In this document: positions 13,096 to 27,089 of the stretch, one piece after another
Position numbering within the stretch: the stretch's first letter is position 1
Layout: the number at the start of each line of letters is the position of its first letter
Notes under the pieces: generated by a model
The model's database searches: none
Told to the model about the DNA's origin: nothing
Seen by the model: only the letters and a program-made list of their open reading frames with translations
Program-made: the position numbers and the translations under genes
Assembly: GCA_029706075.1 (NCBI GenBank)
Contig: JAINUG010000192.1
Location: 1,282,001-1,346,000, forward strand
Direction: 5' to 3'
Source of the DNA: Aldrovandia affinis
Lineage: Eukaryota; Chordata; Actinopteri; Notacanthiformes; Halosauridae
DNA: 64,000 nt

Positions 13096-16000
13096 ACTTC
13101 TTCACTAAGGAGGGAACCTTGAAATCACCATTGGTTAGAAACCTATCTACAATAATATAGCCAATGTAAGTGCAGTAGAACCTATGAGATATGAATGCAT
13201 CAGGAATGGAGGTATTTCTGAAATGTTCGTAACTTTGAAAGTGATGTCAGAACACATCAATTTATCTTTATGGAGAGTAGGCTAGATTCTAAAAAACTAA
13301 TAATGGTAATGGCTTTTTTTTTTAGAACGCAGTTCAAAAGAATGTTCGATTCAGTAATAGATTTGACATACTATTAGCCATGTTTGTTTGATTCTGAAAG
13401 CACAATAGCCAATTTATTTATATTTTTTCTGTCAGAGAGATTAATTTACATTGTGACATTCCAAGGGACAGCATGGGGAAATGGCTGCCTGCCCCTTTAA
13501 GTTGTGACAAGACAAGAGTTGTGGTTGACAAGAGAGGAACTACAGCTACCAGCAGCCTGCAGTCCCACACCTGGCCACCAGCTAAAGCAAATTAAGCAAC
13601 TGGGATTGCTGGCAGCTGAATCCAATATTGAACTCAATAAAATGACTGATTATGCTACATTAAGGGCACAGTGGGAAGAGCGGTTGGAGGGTAGCAAGAT
13701 GTGATGCAGGCTGCATGCAGGCTGCATGCACTGTGACGTTTGAGTTTGGTTGCTTTATGAAAAGATTCTTTAAGTTTTAACATTAGTGATGAAGACTTTA
13801 TTTTGTGTTTAGTAGAATCACTGTGCTGTATGTCTTGAAAAGGCTCATCTAGCTCACCAACCCACACTGAATAAGATCCTGAATAAAGATTAGAATGTTT
13901 TATTGATTGGCTACAATATCTAGCAGGCTGGCTAAAATGACCAATGCCAGCAATGCTGTTTAGGCAGCTCTTCAGTTCAGTATCTTTGTAGTTGTTTAAT
14001 TTATTTGGCAGTCTTTTAGACATTCGTTTGCCGTCCTGTCTCGTAAAACAATGCTATAAAAGGAAGAAGATTAGTAGCATTGCTTTCATGATACTGTTCA
14101 TGATTTATGTGTATGCCTACACAAAATGTATTTTTCTGTGTCAAGTGTTAGCTATTTTTATGGAGAGAGGGTTCTCAAATGATTGCATTCAAAAGGCATA
14201 GGCTAGAGTAGCCTCCACTAATCGGTCTGATCTCATGTGAAGCCCAAACGCTTAGTCAATAGAAGCACTATGCCCCTGCCCCCGCCCCCGCCCCCTCACA
14301 TTCACCTCCACGAACGGTGCTCTTAAAATAAAACATGAGATTTTTTGAGCAAGTGGAATATAATTGCAGGTGACGAGGAAGCTACCCCCCCTTTCCAGAA
14401 TGACAAAGTCTTTTTCAGATGTAACATAAGAGACAAGGTTGTGTATAGCATGCATTTGCCAGCTGAGAAGACTCCGCTACTTTCCTGCCCTCTCCCCCTG
14501 CGGGCTTTTATAGGTGTGGTAGATGCACGCACTGTAATAATACACAGCACAAAAACCTGTAGCCTCTCCCACCTGCATACTGGAGAATGCTTCCGTACTA
14601 AGTCTTTTATGAAATGTAATTCTGCTTAGGTAGTGTATTGCTTAATTTGAGCATATAGTGGCACAATATGAGGAAAATACCTTAATTATCCAGAGGCTTC
14701 CCATTTTGTAGCTTACAATCAGCCAGTCTCCTCCCTTCAGTTGTTTGCGATTGAACGGGTATCCCTATCTAAAAGAGGTGGGGATCTAGACAAAAACTGG
14801 TTATTAGGACAAATTAAGATCTCCATCTAATATCACCTGATTTGGCTTGTCAATGCTTGATTTGATCAATGGATGAGTAGCTAATATTAGACTAGCAAGG
14901 CATAATAACATCCATGAGACATTACAGCTGTTGTATTTATGTTAAAGCCCAAACAAGGTGCACTGATGGCAAGTAGCCTGTTGCTGGGGGTGATGTTAAC
15001 ATGCAGCTGTATTTAGCAGCGCAATAGGCACACAAACAAAATTAAAGAGCTGATAAAAACATCAGTCTGTTGTTAAGGACAAATCTACCAATGTTAAATA
15101 GTAATGCTTTCTGCACATTTTATTTGTTTTGCAAGAATTGAGTATGGATGAATTGAAAGTCAATCTGGCAAATAGACATCTGTGTATTTATGCTCAGTGA
15201 ATTATTACAGAGAACCTTGTGAAATGTTTCAATGCATGTGAGGTGGATTTTAAAAAACGTGGCTGGATTTATCTCAGATAATGTGAGCTACAGAGTCAAG
15301 GCATATCATTATAATATCATTATATTCTGCTGTGTTTATGTACAAATGCAGTATAACTGGCTTGTAATGCCCACATTGTTGTGGCCCTCATGAGCAAAAT
15401 ATGGCAAAATCATTTCCCAGAGGTTGACCAGTTTGGTTAACCATAACTGTTATAATACAATATAATAAAAATGAAATGGTTGTGAATCAGGAAATGTATA
15501 CATTTTCCATGAAAATACTATAGATATTAGCTATGGAAGCAGAGGAAATCCCAACTGATCTGAACAACACAAGCAGTATTTTTTCCTTAAAACATAAAAT
15601 TCTAGAAATTTGGGAGCATTCCCCTTTAATAAAAGGGGATTTCTGTTGCTTTATTTAGCCTGACATGTGGATTAATGAAGTTAGCTTGTGTAGTGAGCAA
15701 GTGTCACATGCACGTTAGGTTAAATGACCACCTCTGCAGCATTCACACACGAGAGATCATTTTGGTGACAGCTCCACCTCTGCTATGAGTGAGAAACAGT
15801 AGCCGGTGGTGATGATTGACACAACTGTCATTTCCAAAAAAGAAGAGAGGGACTCCTCTTGCTAATACGTCAGTTTTCAATGAAGTGATGCACTCCATGG
15901 TCTGGTATTGAATCCTGACCATGCCTTTGCCGACTGTAGCCAGCAGGCCCACAGTGCTGTGTGTAACTGTCCACAGTGTCACACAGGGATGGTGGTGGTG

Positions 16001-18239
16001 GGGGGGTCAGTTGGCTGGGTTGTACCTGTCTTTTACCGTGCAAAGGTGACTCCTCGGGTCAACTCGGTGCCTACTGTCTGCCTCTGCCAACTGTGCATGA
16101 AGTGTACTCCCGTGCAATGACTAAGCAGCTCACTCGGTGGACTGCAAGGTGGAAAGAGACACAGGTCCTTTGGAAGAGTACATGTGCTTGCTTTATTTAA
16201 AGGGTGAAAAGCACTCTTATCCAGAATCATTCGCCTACTTCTTTCTTTCTTTCTTTTTCCATATATTTCATTTTTGTAAAGCTGGATATTTACTGAAACA
16301 TTTAGCTACCTGGTATTTTCAAACCCAGTTCTTAGCCACTACTCTGAAATGCACCACACATAAGTACTTGGGATTTATCTCCTCTTGGTATTGTTCTCAT
16401 GCTCGGGGGGCGGCGATTGTCTGTCTGCCCCAGGGGGAGGGGGAGGGAAGCCGGCACAAGCTCGCCACAGGTACAGAAAGCTTCCCTGCGTGTATCAGAT
16501 TCACGGTCAACGGCTTGGCGGGGTTTATCTGGAAGGAGGCGGCTCGCCCGCCCTCTTCACTGCTGGTCCCCGGGTAGCAGCTGGTCCCGTACATATAAGC
16601 GGCAGGCTCGTGGGGAGGGTAATTAAATCAAGAAAAAGGTTAAAAAATCTGAAACTTTTTTTTTTTTAAGAATCCTTTAGGGTCAGAGCTGCCCAATAAA
16701 GCTTACAGATTTGAGGATTTGGGCCTTAAATGCAACTGGCGTAATTGCCAATAAAAAACCAGCGATAGCGTGTGTTTGTATATGCCAAGTGTTTCTGATT
16801 CGGCCTCATCAGTGGTGCTGGTTTGGTGTGCGCTCAATGCATGTGACGTTAAGATAAGGTCCTGGGTGAGTGATGTACATCATGGCTGTCATGCTGAGGC
16901 ATGTCACTACTCTTTCTAAGCATGGACACTAACCCTATCAATCCTGCTGTGTAATTCCAGGTCCAGACTGGTCTGCAGTCTGAACAGCCCGAGGCAGCCA
17001 AGTGCATTTACAGTGCATTTTGTCGACCCCACTCCACATCCATACCATATACTCCTCCGCCTTAACATACATACGACCCCTCAAAACAACCCCCTCATGG
17101 CATTTATACTACCCCACAATCCAGCTGGATTTAAAACCATTTAAACCAAAGGAGCTACTTAGTTCTGGTTTTGAGTCAATGGCCCTCAGTTACAAAGTGA
17201 TCATAGAAATGAATGTATATTCGAGCGTGAAAAGTGATTGTAAACAAATCTCCCGTGAGATTCAGCCAAACTCGCCTGACATCACTAATCTGTGTGTAAA
17301 TTAGTTTATAAATCTCCTGATCATAACAAGCTTGTTCACCTGGTTCTAAATTAACATAGTGTTGTGTAATTAAACATGAGCCTAATTAGACACCTGTCTT
17401 TCCGAGAATTTCACCATGATACAATGGAGATACGCAACAAACAAATGAAAAATAAAACCTTTCAGCAGCAGATATTGCAGAAATCCTGCTTTCTGAAGTG
17501 AATAAGGCAAATAAGGGCATCGTAATTGAAAGTAAAGGGAAATCTACAGCGCAGCAAACAACACTGACTGAAGTGACAGTGGATAGGGGGAATCTACACC
17601 AGAAGCGAACGCAACGCAGCACGAGTGTGTTGCTGGAGGCAGCACAGTGTTGTCCTTTGACATCTGTTCTATATTTGCTGCTTGCTGCGCAGCAAAATGA
17701 AGTGTTTACAGATGTAAATTGACTGTAAAATGCTGGCTATACATGATCAGATTTATGTTGTATCATTATATTACTGTGTGGAAGTCACTAGTTCCTTCCT
17801 GCGCTAAAAATACAGCAGCTAAAAAATATATATAATAATTTATTGCCATGGCAGGAAATAAACATAAAGCTCAAACCTGGAAAAAAGGTAAAGTGCTTTC
17901 GCCATCTGATTTTGTGGAGGGGGTGGGGTGATTTTGAAAATAGACAACAGACCCTGGGCAAATGACGTAGAAATGAATGCACAGATCCAATTACAAAGTT
18001 GGAAGACACATCCAGACCTCGATTTGACAGTTGACAGCTTATTAAAATCAAAGCCTCCTGATAATACATAACAAAATACATGATTTAAAAAGTGCGTTTA
18101 GACTGTCCTTGCCCTCACAGGACCATACCTTTCCCTTCAAGCGAATGTTGCTCCTTTCATTAAATATACACGCAGAATTATTTTTGTAGCACCTTGGAAC
18201 AAATTGCATACAATGCCACGTTTAACCACAAGGAACTCA
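13096..18239. other. intergenic, no gene seen
   Basis: Frames of 60-146 codons are present but none shows a recognisable family, splice structure or repeat. The GC-rich patch 16390-16610 gives overlapping open frames on both strands, a composition effect. The A- and T-runs at about 16650 could be a retroposon tail. Confidence 0.55.
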
Positions 18240-18565
18240 GTTTGAGTAAATTGAAACAATTTGACACACCTTAAGTGTACACAGGTGGACTCCAATCAAA
18301 TAATTATATGACATCTGGGCAGTTGATTGCACCAGAGTTTATTTAGGAGCAAAAGGGGTGAATACTTATGTAATTAATTATTGTCTGTTTTTTATTTGTA
18401 ATTAATTAAGAAAAAGCTTTATAGTTGTTTTTGTTTTTGACATTATAGAGTATTCTGTGTTGATCAGTGGTATCGCAATTAAATCAATTTTGATTCACTG
18501 AAGTAAGAAAATTAAACGTGAAAAATGAAAAAAATGGGGGTGAATACTTTTTATACTCACTGCAC
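18240..18565. mobile_element. Tc1-like transposon end fragment
   Basis: It shares the sequence order of 42945-43318 and ends GGGGGTGAATACTTTTTATA followed by CTCACTGC. That is the inverse of the CAGTGGGTATAAAAAGTATTCA end seen at 55440, so it is one terminus of the same broad Tc1-like group. No transposase remains. Confidence 0.65.
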
Positions 18566-18711
18566 CTATTCTACGGGCCAATACGTGGACATGTCAGTCT
18601 GTCTGAATTTTTTAAGGGACTTTTCAATATCCCTGGTGTGTTTATATCATAACATATTTAGATAGTTGCTGTACTGAGTAAAACAGTCACCCAGTGCAAT
18701 TCTAATTCCTA

Positions 18712-18880
18712 ATTACATTACATTACAGGCATTTGGCAGACGCTCTTATCCAGAGCCGTAGTCAAGAACAGTTTAGCTGAAAGCCACCCTAGTGGGAAGT
18801 ACAGTTCCTGGGTGCTAGGAGCAACCACATAGTTAAACTAGGACCCTGTAGGTAAATCTGTAGCCACAATTCAAAGGTAA
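18712..18880 (-). mobile_element. L2/SINE 3' end, reverse strand
   Basis: CATTACATTACAGGCATTTG followed by GCAGACGCTCTTATCCAGAGC is the reverse complement of the GGATA-hairpin tail with (TGTAA)n. About 120 bp of probable 3'-UTR sequence follows. Confidence 0.7.
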
Positions 18881-20344
18881 TCCCTCATTAATATTCCATT
18901 TACATCTATGAAGCAAACAAAGCCTGATCCAATCTCATTGGTCGCAGTGCAATTGTGTGTCTGATTGTGTCATTTAGCAGAAATACAGTTCCTGCTTTTT
19001 CTTCATTGCTCTCTGTGATTGGCATTGACGTGCACCTCAGTTGTGATTTCCGTGAATCACAGTAATAATGGCAGTAAGTCCCTACCACATCATCTGCCTG
19101 TTCCTTGTTCCTTGTTCTGAAATGGCATTGTGTTGGCTTTTATTTAATCACTGTGTGATGGTCCCCTAGCAACAAGCAAGAATGTTCCATAAGCAACAGG
19201 TGCAAGAATTACAAACTCCAGCCATTGGTATATGGCTCTGCTCTGACATTGGTATATGTCCCTATAAATCTGCTTTGTCAGCTTTCTTGCAATCAGAGTC
19301 AAGTTGTGATCTGACAGACCATTTGGCAGGTTATAAGACTTGGATATTCTTTCTGGTTTGTTTGAGAATATCAGATCTAACTGTGTACTTGTGCATTTTG
19401 TTATCCTTGTTGAACCTTTTATTCACTGTTCATATCATATTTGTCTGTAATTGCTTTCAGTTTCTTTCTTCTTGACTTGTCATCCCAGTTTAGGTTCAGC
19501 TCACCCATTACAATCAATTATTTATGATGGCCACACTAAAGACGTCAGTAAGATGTTTAAAAAATGTATCACTCGAAGATAGGGTCTATATAAACCAAGG
19601 TGGTAAATAGCATTTGTGGAGCCAGTGTTATGCTTATACCAATACATTCCTGAGTGTTTTCATTCTTAAAAGCCGTTTTCTCACACTTCATGCAATTTTT
19701 CACGTAAATCAGAACCACCTCCCCCCCACCTCCCCTTACCTGGATTCTGTCCTGTCTGAAAGTTTTGTAAACAGGCACCGTAAAAACACTTGTAGGAGTG
19801 GAATTTGTACCCAAGTTTCAGAGATGCATAGGAAATCAAGATTATGATTCATTGTTTTAATTGTTCACTCTTTGACACAACACTTGCTGTTCAAGTGTTC
19901 ACCGAAGAGTCAGTGGTTTTCAGTTTCGGGTCCCACGTGACCTTTGCATGACTGACAGTTTGAAATGTTTTTATAACTCTCTGCTTCCTTACTTCAGGAT
20001 CCTGACCCATTGATTGAACTGTCCACATTCATTCCAATTGATAGGATATTAAATCATTTGTCAGTGCCACGCACGAGTGTTGTTTGCAGAATCAAGTCGT
20101 GTAGAGGTGTTTGCAATGTTCATTGGGAATACCTCTCTTCCGTGAAGGAAATTAGATGAGAAGATCTAGGTTGCTCACTGGGGAATTCGCCTCCATTTCA
20201 TCTGTGCCATTGAGAGTGCCATTTCATCTAAGATTTTGTCATTTTTTCCACACAACATGTTGCAATGAGGTGGGAAATGATCTGGTCAAAACGCAGTGTA
20301 CACTATTTAATAAGGGCACCAAAGTAAATTAAGTACTGAATCTA
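18881..20344. other. intergenic, no gene seen
   Basis: No coding homology or clear repeat structure recognised. Confidence 0.55.
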
Positions 20345-22350
20345 TATGGAGTGAATAACGATTCCTTGAGAGGATGCCAGGCTACCGAGTCATTATGGGT
20401 AAATCAAACAGATGGTGGCCACAGTACAAAAGAGTAATAATAGTATTTAAAATCAGGGAAAGCCGAGCCCCCTTTAGATTTTTCTCGCTGTAGAGTAGAG
20501 AGCTCAATACATGGGCGTTTGTTATTATCATCGTGCTAAAGAAATGTAAACAATGGGAAGGTTCATTTTCACTGCTGAGACGCAAGCTTGAAGAGAAGTG
20601 AAGAGAAATGCAACTGGTTGTTTAGATCTGCTTCTATTTGCTTTAAGATCTTGCTAAGATTATCAGTCACAATATTATACAGAGAGGGATAAATGTCAAT
20701 GCCAAGTTACTTAAAGTGTTTGGCTACCAATGTTATTGGTGACAACATTACTTTATTGGGTGAAAAGTTCTGAGGGAGAAGAGGTGATTTACTCTAATTA
20801 ATTTAACCGGAGATTAAACTAAAGTCGTCAAATAAATGTAAAATATGTTGAACAGTATTTAGATTCTCAATATACAGTATAACAATATGTCATCCGCATA
20901 AAGTGAGAAGTGGTGCCGGATCCCCTTGACAGAAATAGCTGTGAATATACTAGATTGGTGATTGTGCTGCGCTAGTGTTTCAAGCAAACTACAGTGGGGA
21001 AAGCAGGCAGCCTTGACATGTATCTCTGGCAATAAGAAGTGAGTGGAGCAGGTATGGCCAGTAATAACTACTGCAGAGGGGTTAGAATATAAAACTTGAA
21101 CCATGTCAATGAGCCCTATGCCCAGGCCCAAATGTTCTAACACCGAACACAGATGCTCACACTCCAAGCGATCAAAAGCCTTTTCGGCATCTAAGGACAG
21201 GACTGAGCATGGAGAAGGGATATCTGCAGCCGCATGAACCATACATAAAAAGCGCCTGCCATTATCAGATAGGGATCGCGATTTAATAAAAACCACACTG
21301 GTCACAGTGTACCAGTTTCGAGACGTCTGCAAAAAATTTAGAATCAGAGCCAATGAGAGATAAAGACTGATCATTTGTACAAGATATTGGGTCTTTGTCT
21401 TTTTTTAATAGCAGACATATAAAAGCATATCTGCAGAAAACATGTATAACTGTCTGTATCACATTTAATTTTGGAACTGTATAATCTTGCATAAAAAGAG
21501 AGAAGAGTTTGTTTGGGTCCTTCAATAGCAGCGAAACACTGCTGTCTGCGAAGTCTCAGTATCAGAAGGTGTGTGGGTCTTCTGCCATGAAAATAATAAT
21601 TCTGTCTTGTCCTATATATGAGGAATTCATCACGGTATCTGAGTACAGAGTTTAATTCTCTCCTAACTAAATCCAATTCAAGTGCAGTGGAATGAGAAAA
21701 TAACAGTTGTTGCAAACTTTTCTAAGGATGCCAATTTGGTATATAATTCTACAATTTTACGGAGATAGCATTTAATAAGTTAGGATGCAGATCCAATAGA
21801 ATTATTTCTGATGAAACCCTCAACGTTGTCTCAGAGAATAAGGAGATCCGCTACTGAGCTCTGGTTAAATTCTAGAAAATGTTCAAATTTTGCTTGAAAC
21901 TGCACAAAACTCTGAATTGTGTAATAGTGTACAATTGAAATGCTAACAGTGGGCACATTTAGGCTAATTAGTTAGTTAGCATGACGATTCGACAATGACA
22001 TGGGTTCTATCCCTGATTCTGGAATTGTGGTTGTTGAGGTTTTGCATTTTCAGATGAAATAAAGTATTTTCTCTTTTGGGGGAATTAAACAGCATATGTC
22101 CTTAATGTGCCATATATCAATTAATCCATAGGGAACTTAGTTCTGGGAGTGACAACATAGGGAAATCATGTTTTGTTTTCCCCAGAAAATTATGCTGCCA
22201 CAAAATAAAATCTGTTTTTCAATCTAGAAGTATCACCCCTTTTTAAGTGTGTTTCCTGAATGAGGGCCATATCTATCTTTTTCCTGCATAGTAAATCCAA
22301 AATGCTAGTGCATTTACATGGACCATTCAAACCATTCACATTCCAGCTCA
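20345..22350 (-). mobile_element. L1-clade LINE ORF2 fragment, broken
   Basis: From high to low coordinates on the minus strand: the endonuclease start SWNVNGLNGPCKCTSILDLL and KKIDMALIQETHL (about 22235-22345). Then the linker LVRRELNSVLRYRDEFLIYR (21371-21715), reverse transcriptase LSLDAEKAFDRLECEHL and HHFSLYADDILLY (20859-21230, with the FADD-type box), and the downstream EKNLKGGSAFPDFKYYY-like region (about 20400-20480). Much of the endonuclease is missing and frames are interrupted, so it is dead. The low-coordinate end is approximate. Confidence 0.85.
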
Positions 22351-24689
22351 GACAGAGACATTAGCCATGGAAATTGAAAATGAACTTTACCCTCAAAAGT
22401 AGCTCTGCAGAAGTGAAGTCCTCAATAGAACCCATACAGATGAATACATCAAAAGTAAAACCAAGTATGAAGCATAAGACAGAAAAAGAGAAACAGAAAT
22501 ATCAGGGTACTACCACCGTCCCATCCACACAGCCCAAAAAACTACTTAAGAGAAACAACAATACCTCCCACAAAACATCCCTCCCACTAGCAGAAGGAAA
22601 ATGCCTCTGTCCATATCCTTTCCCCATTACAAATCTGTGACATCAACACTGGCTGAGTGCAGAGTCAGCACGCCAACACCCACCTCTTCTCTCACTGCAA
22701 TGTTAACGAAGCACAAACCCACTATAACGTTAGATTTTAGCAGCTAGCTAGCTACCCATGATTACAAAACAGCAACAGTGGCAGAGTACATATACACCAA
22801 CAATGAACAATCAGAATTATGGTTTCAAACCAGCCACCTACTAAGCTCAAAGGGAAACAGTTTATTGCTGCATGTTGTCAGGCAGATAGGAAAGTCCTGA
22901 TGTCACCAGGAAACTCTGTACCTCTGGCAATCGAAGCAAACAAAATCCACCTTCATAAGCGACCTTCAAGACAGGGGTAGAGGAGAAAATTCTTACACAT
23001 TACTACATTTTTGTCTTGGTGGCATCATAAAGGTGGGAATAGCAAACGTGCTCACATGGATGTTACTCTAAGCCTTTAGTGTGTTTGATTTTCCTTATTC
23101 AACCATCCCCAGGCGATTGAGGGCATTCTGTGATGTCTCAGTGCATGCTACGATGCGCTCTATGAAGATTAACTGGGTCTTTCTCTACAAACAGCTTCTT
23201 TATTACCTCTGGGAGAGAAATGAAGTCCTTATCTATTTATTTATTTCTCTTTGTAGAAGCGCAACAGTTTATTTTGTGTCCTTTAAAGCAAGAAAAACTG
23301 CTGGAGCCTGAGGGAATTTCCGATGTTAGCTAGCATAATAAGGCTTTAAGTACTGACCTGAAGCTAACGGGGAGCTGTCTTTGACCAGTTTGTTTAAATA
23401 CAGATTGAAATTCCAGACGCCCACAGGCTACCAGGTGTTGTCAGGGAGAGATGTGAGTCTCAACTGAGCTAGAGCCAGGTGACATCAGCATTGCTGGGAG
23501 ATCTTTTGTCATCAAACAAGACTATTATTTCAGCAAATATTAAATCGGTGGTGAGTTCCACCAACAGGGACAAAGCCGTTGATGGTTTTAGCCCCCCCGC
23601 CCCCTGGTTATGCTGTATCAGTGCAATTCACTCAGACCTTTACTCCTTAATTTGTGTGCTTTGCAAATTCTGCTGAGGCACACCTACCATAGATTGCGAG
23701 TGTCTTTTCTTTGTATCAAACAACTGAGCCTCCTACAAAAGGCCTCATTAACCTGCGCTTAGATCCTGACTCTGTACATGCGGATCGGAAGGAAGCAAAA
23801 GCACAACTTATGCGACATACAGTCGTAAGAATGAGGAGATACCTGTGCATTGTTCCACACCTTTCTTTATAAAATTTTTAGCATTGGTTTATTCATAGGA
23901 TTTGACTATTTAAGGCCCTTGAGAAGACTGCATTGAATCGTACAGCTCTGTATGACATTTTTAAAGCATGGTTTCCCTGTGGTGGGGTTAAGGTAAACAT
24001 TTCTCCTACCACACACCTACAGGTGAGGAAATGCCAGTTGATCGTGGATGGATGTGGTGTGAGGCTGTTTCAACCCACTTCAACATGTAGAATCTTGCCT
24101 GGCTGTCAGCAAAGACCCTTTAACTGCTGAGGGTACAGACATTTACACACTCATGATATTTCCATTAGAATGTCACAGAAAATGTGTGTGCAATGTTCAA
24201 CCACCAAGACAGGTTCTCTCTAAGGACTGTGGTCAGCAATTACTTGTCAGGTCATTTTTTTTGTAAATACTGCCAGGGTTTGGAGCAAGTTTTGTGCGAA
24301 TTGCAACAATTTGTCTTAATGTACAGTCAGACCAATTCTGTTGCATTTTCCTGAAATGTTGATTTAGTTAAAATGCTAAGATCTAAAGCTGAGTAACTGT
24401 AATCTTTATGCATATAATGCTAATTTCCATTAGACAAATTAGTCTTGCATTAGTCTTACCAGGGAGGGAGAGAGCAGTGGTACGGTGTTTGCAATGAAAT
24501 CTATTATCTCTAACTCATTACTGTGTGTTCGATTGCTGCAGGATGGCATATTTATTTACTGTAAATCAAATTCCTTCATAATTGGGTAATATGTTCCCCG
24601 TTTGTCATACACTCACTGGCAGTGTTTTGTATCTCTGCATTTCGGTAGAATAACTTGCACTTATATCTGCTGGCACTCTGAAAGTCGCG
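22351..24689. other. intergenic, possible L1 5' flank
   Basis: Directly upstream of the L1 ORF2 fragment. The minus strand at about 23080-23300 contains VNLHRAHRSMH-like sequence, weakly like the ERAHR motif of L1 ORF1, so part of this may be the same L1. Otherwise nothing is recognised. Confidence 0.35.
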
Positions 24690-26419
24690 CCAGTAAAATG
24701 AGATTTATTCCAAGAAATCATAAAAATGACAACATAAATGAAACGCATCATGTAATTGTCTTGTTTCACTTTATTTTGTCACATAAAAGAGGATAATAAT
24801 GCAGTTGAGCGAAGAATGTAAGACAAGGAGATTCAGCTAGCCCACTAACAAGGTCTGTAACAACATTACTAAACCCACTTTAAATGAAAAAAATATTCTG
24901 AAATAACAATAAAAAGAGTCCTAGATTCAGTTTTTGTCCTGAACTTTTCAGTAAGGCTTTTAAGCAAATGCTACACACAACTATGATTGTGGTGGTTGCT
25001 AAGTTTAACAGCAAAAAAAGTAAAGGAAACAAGAATAAAGAAAGCATTTGCTTAAGTTTGTTACTAAAAAATAAGGACAGAGATGTATCGTGGCCTTTTT
25101 CAATCATTGGATTTTGATATAAATGAGTTCAAATTTCAAAAAGAGGTCTTAAATCAAAGCTGTACTGGGGCAAGATCGAAAAGGAAAACACTTTGTGATC
25201 AATCTCCGGGTTCTGTTCCTCTCTGAACCGAGAGACTGCATGGGCAAGAGATGGGACAAACCAGAGAGGAAAAGATATTAAAGTAAGGCCACGTAGATAG
25301 ATTGTACACTGTAGAATCAACACCAACAAATTTACTCTCTCAGAAAATGAGGCGTTCTTCTCTCCTCAGAGTTTTTTTTTTTTTCCTTCGAATGCAGAAC
25401 AGTAGAACTTCATATAGTTTGAAGTCTTTCTTCTCAACGAAAGATTACACACAAGAACAGCCTCAAACAAAGGTGATTGGCACCGTCGCCCCCATCCCTA
25501 TACATCCCTGCCATTCATTTAATTGTATTTGTTTGTGCATACATGATCAAATCTGTATATTTGAAAGGGAAATACTTTCCACTTACACTCACAGACAGGA
25601 TTACACAGTTACTCACAGCAGGGGATCTGCCTACCTTTCTCACCTCATGGAAGGGGAACACCTTCCCAATGTGAACTTCGTTCGTTCGTTTATACTTTCT
25701 CGGATTTCTTTCTCCTTTATCCATTTTTCTTTCTTTTCATATATAAAAAAATTGTAGACAAAATCCCAGGATAAGGGAGGCAGGGTGGAGTCACGCAATG
25801 CACACATAAAATAATTTATAATGTACACAGTGCCAGCGGAATAAATGTTTGCTCCTAAAATATCCGAAAATTAAAGTAATTGTATTTGCTGAATTGTTTG
25901 TTTACCTTAGTAAACAAATAGATACATCTGTTAAATTTGGGGGGTCAAAGGAATAGCTTTCTACAAGAGCTGAGGTGCTTTGCGTGTCTTTTCCTGTGTC
26001 TTGTTTCATTTCCTGTGCCCGTGTCATTTCCTGTTTCCTACACATCCTTAAGGAGAGAGAGAAGTTCTTCCTCACCCTGAGGTAGGATTGACAGGTGGCC
26101 GAACAGCCAGGAAGGGCCCTTAGTTTACATCTCCACTTCAGTGGAGTCAGTTCTGGAACCCCAAACCCCTCTCTCTCCCTCTCTCCCTTTTTATCTCTCT
26201 CTCCCTCTCACTCTCGGTTATCTTGATATGTTCCTTGTGTGTCGTCTCTGTTGTTGTCATTGTGGTGGTGGCTGTTGCTGTCCTTATCAGTGCTGAAGAC
26301 AGGAAGCTGAAGAGCGAAGAGCAACATTTCGGCTTCAGGAGTCCGTCGTGCAGGGAGTTTTACTAATTTAAATAAGCCTTTTCTCCGCCTGTTCATACAT
26401 CAGTGGAACGTGGAGGGTT
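24690..26419 (-). other. gfra2: probable gfra2 3' UTR
   Basis: No coding sequence or recognised transposon is seen here. On the minus strand AATAAA hexamers occur at 24770-24775 and at about 24702-24707, which could end the transcript. A pyrimidine-rich block on the plus strand (about 26160-26217) would be a GA-rich tract in the message. The extent is inferred only from the stop codon and these hexamers. Confidence 0.35.
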
Positions 26420-26572
26420 TCACAGAGCCAGCCCGAGCCACAGGCAGGACAGGCACACCATGGCTGCTCGGACGTGGAGGTGAGTGCTGGATGATCGTTC
26501 CGCCCCCTCCTCTTCCATCTTGCGGGAGCCCCGGGACCCTGAGGAGCTCTCCATTTGGGGTTGCTGGGGGCT
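26420..26572 (-). CDS. gfra2: gfra2 last coding exon, GPI-anchor signal
   Basis: It encodes 50 residues and a TGA stop: SPQQPQMESSSGSRGSRK, then MEEEGAERSSSTHLHVR, then the hydrophobic tail AAMVCLSCLWLGLAL. A hydrophilic Ser/Gly-rich spacer followed by about 15 hydrophobic residues and no cytoplasmic tail is the layout of a GPI-attachment signal; human GFRA2 ends AALTVLSVLMLKLAL. The acceptor TTTCTCTTTCTCCCCGAAG has a strong pyrimidine tract and falls in phase 0. An alternative acceptor further upstream (around 26637) is possible but would add Gly-rich sequence without homology. Confidence 0.8.
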   Translation of the reverse strand, partial: SPQQPQMESSSGSRGSRKMEEEGAERSSSTHLHVRAAMVCLSCLWLGLAL

Positions 26573-26670
26573 CTTCGGGGAGAAAGAGAAATGCCCATTA
26601 GCAAGCCCCATTCCCCCCTGTCGGCCAGTGGCAGCTGCGGCAACAAAAATATTTTCCCTATACTCACAGG

Positions 26671-26790
26671 TACGTGTGTGTGCGTGCATGTGTGTTTTAT
26701 GTGCGCATGCGTTTGCACATGTGCATGTGTGTACAAATGTGTGCGTGCATGGGGCATGCATGTGTATTAATATTTTTGTTTTGTGTGTGA
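26671..26790. repeat. GT/GC-rich alternating purine-pyrimidine tract
   Basis: Degenerate TGTGTGCGTGCATGTG-type sequence upstream of the last gfra2 exon. It gives spurious His/Thr/Cys-rich frames. Confidence 0.85.
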
Positions 26791-27089
26791 GTAACAAAAC
26801 GATACATAATTACTGACGTACAAATGTGCTGATGCCCTTCAAGGGAAGGCAGAGTACGCATTGCTGCCTATGCATTACAACAAAGGGAGATGTGTTGACA
26901 GGCCTGCTGAAATCTGATCTTTGCATCGACACATGCAGACGAATGAATGAACACTATGATGAACTTTAACGACGGACAAAACCGAAACCGAATCACGAGG
27001 GAATTTCACAGTGCCATTGAAATCATTCCCATGCATTAAGGCAGTACTCTCCACTGACAATCACTCGTTCGCACTTAGTATGGGGGGTG

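Noticed and set aside
13504-13704. 66-codon frame with a coiled-coil look
   Set aside because: Short, isolated, no splice signals or family match.
16137-16669. Overlapping open frames of 65-146 codons on both strands
   Set aside because: They fall in a GC-rich patch, have no recognisable domain or splice structure, and overlap each other in several frames.
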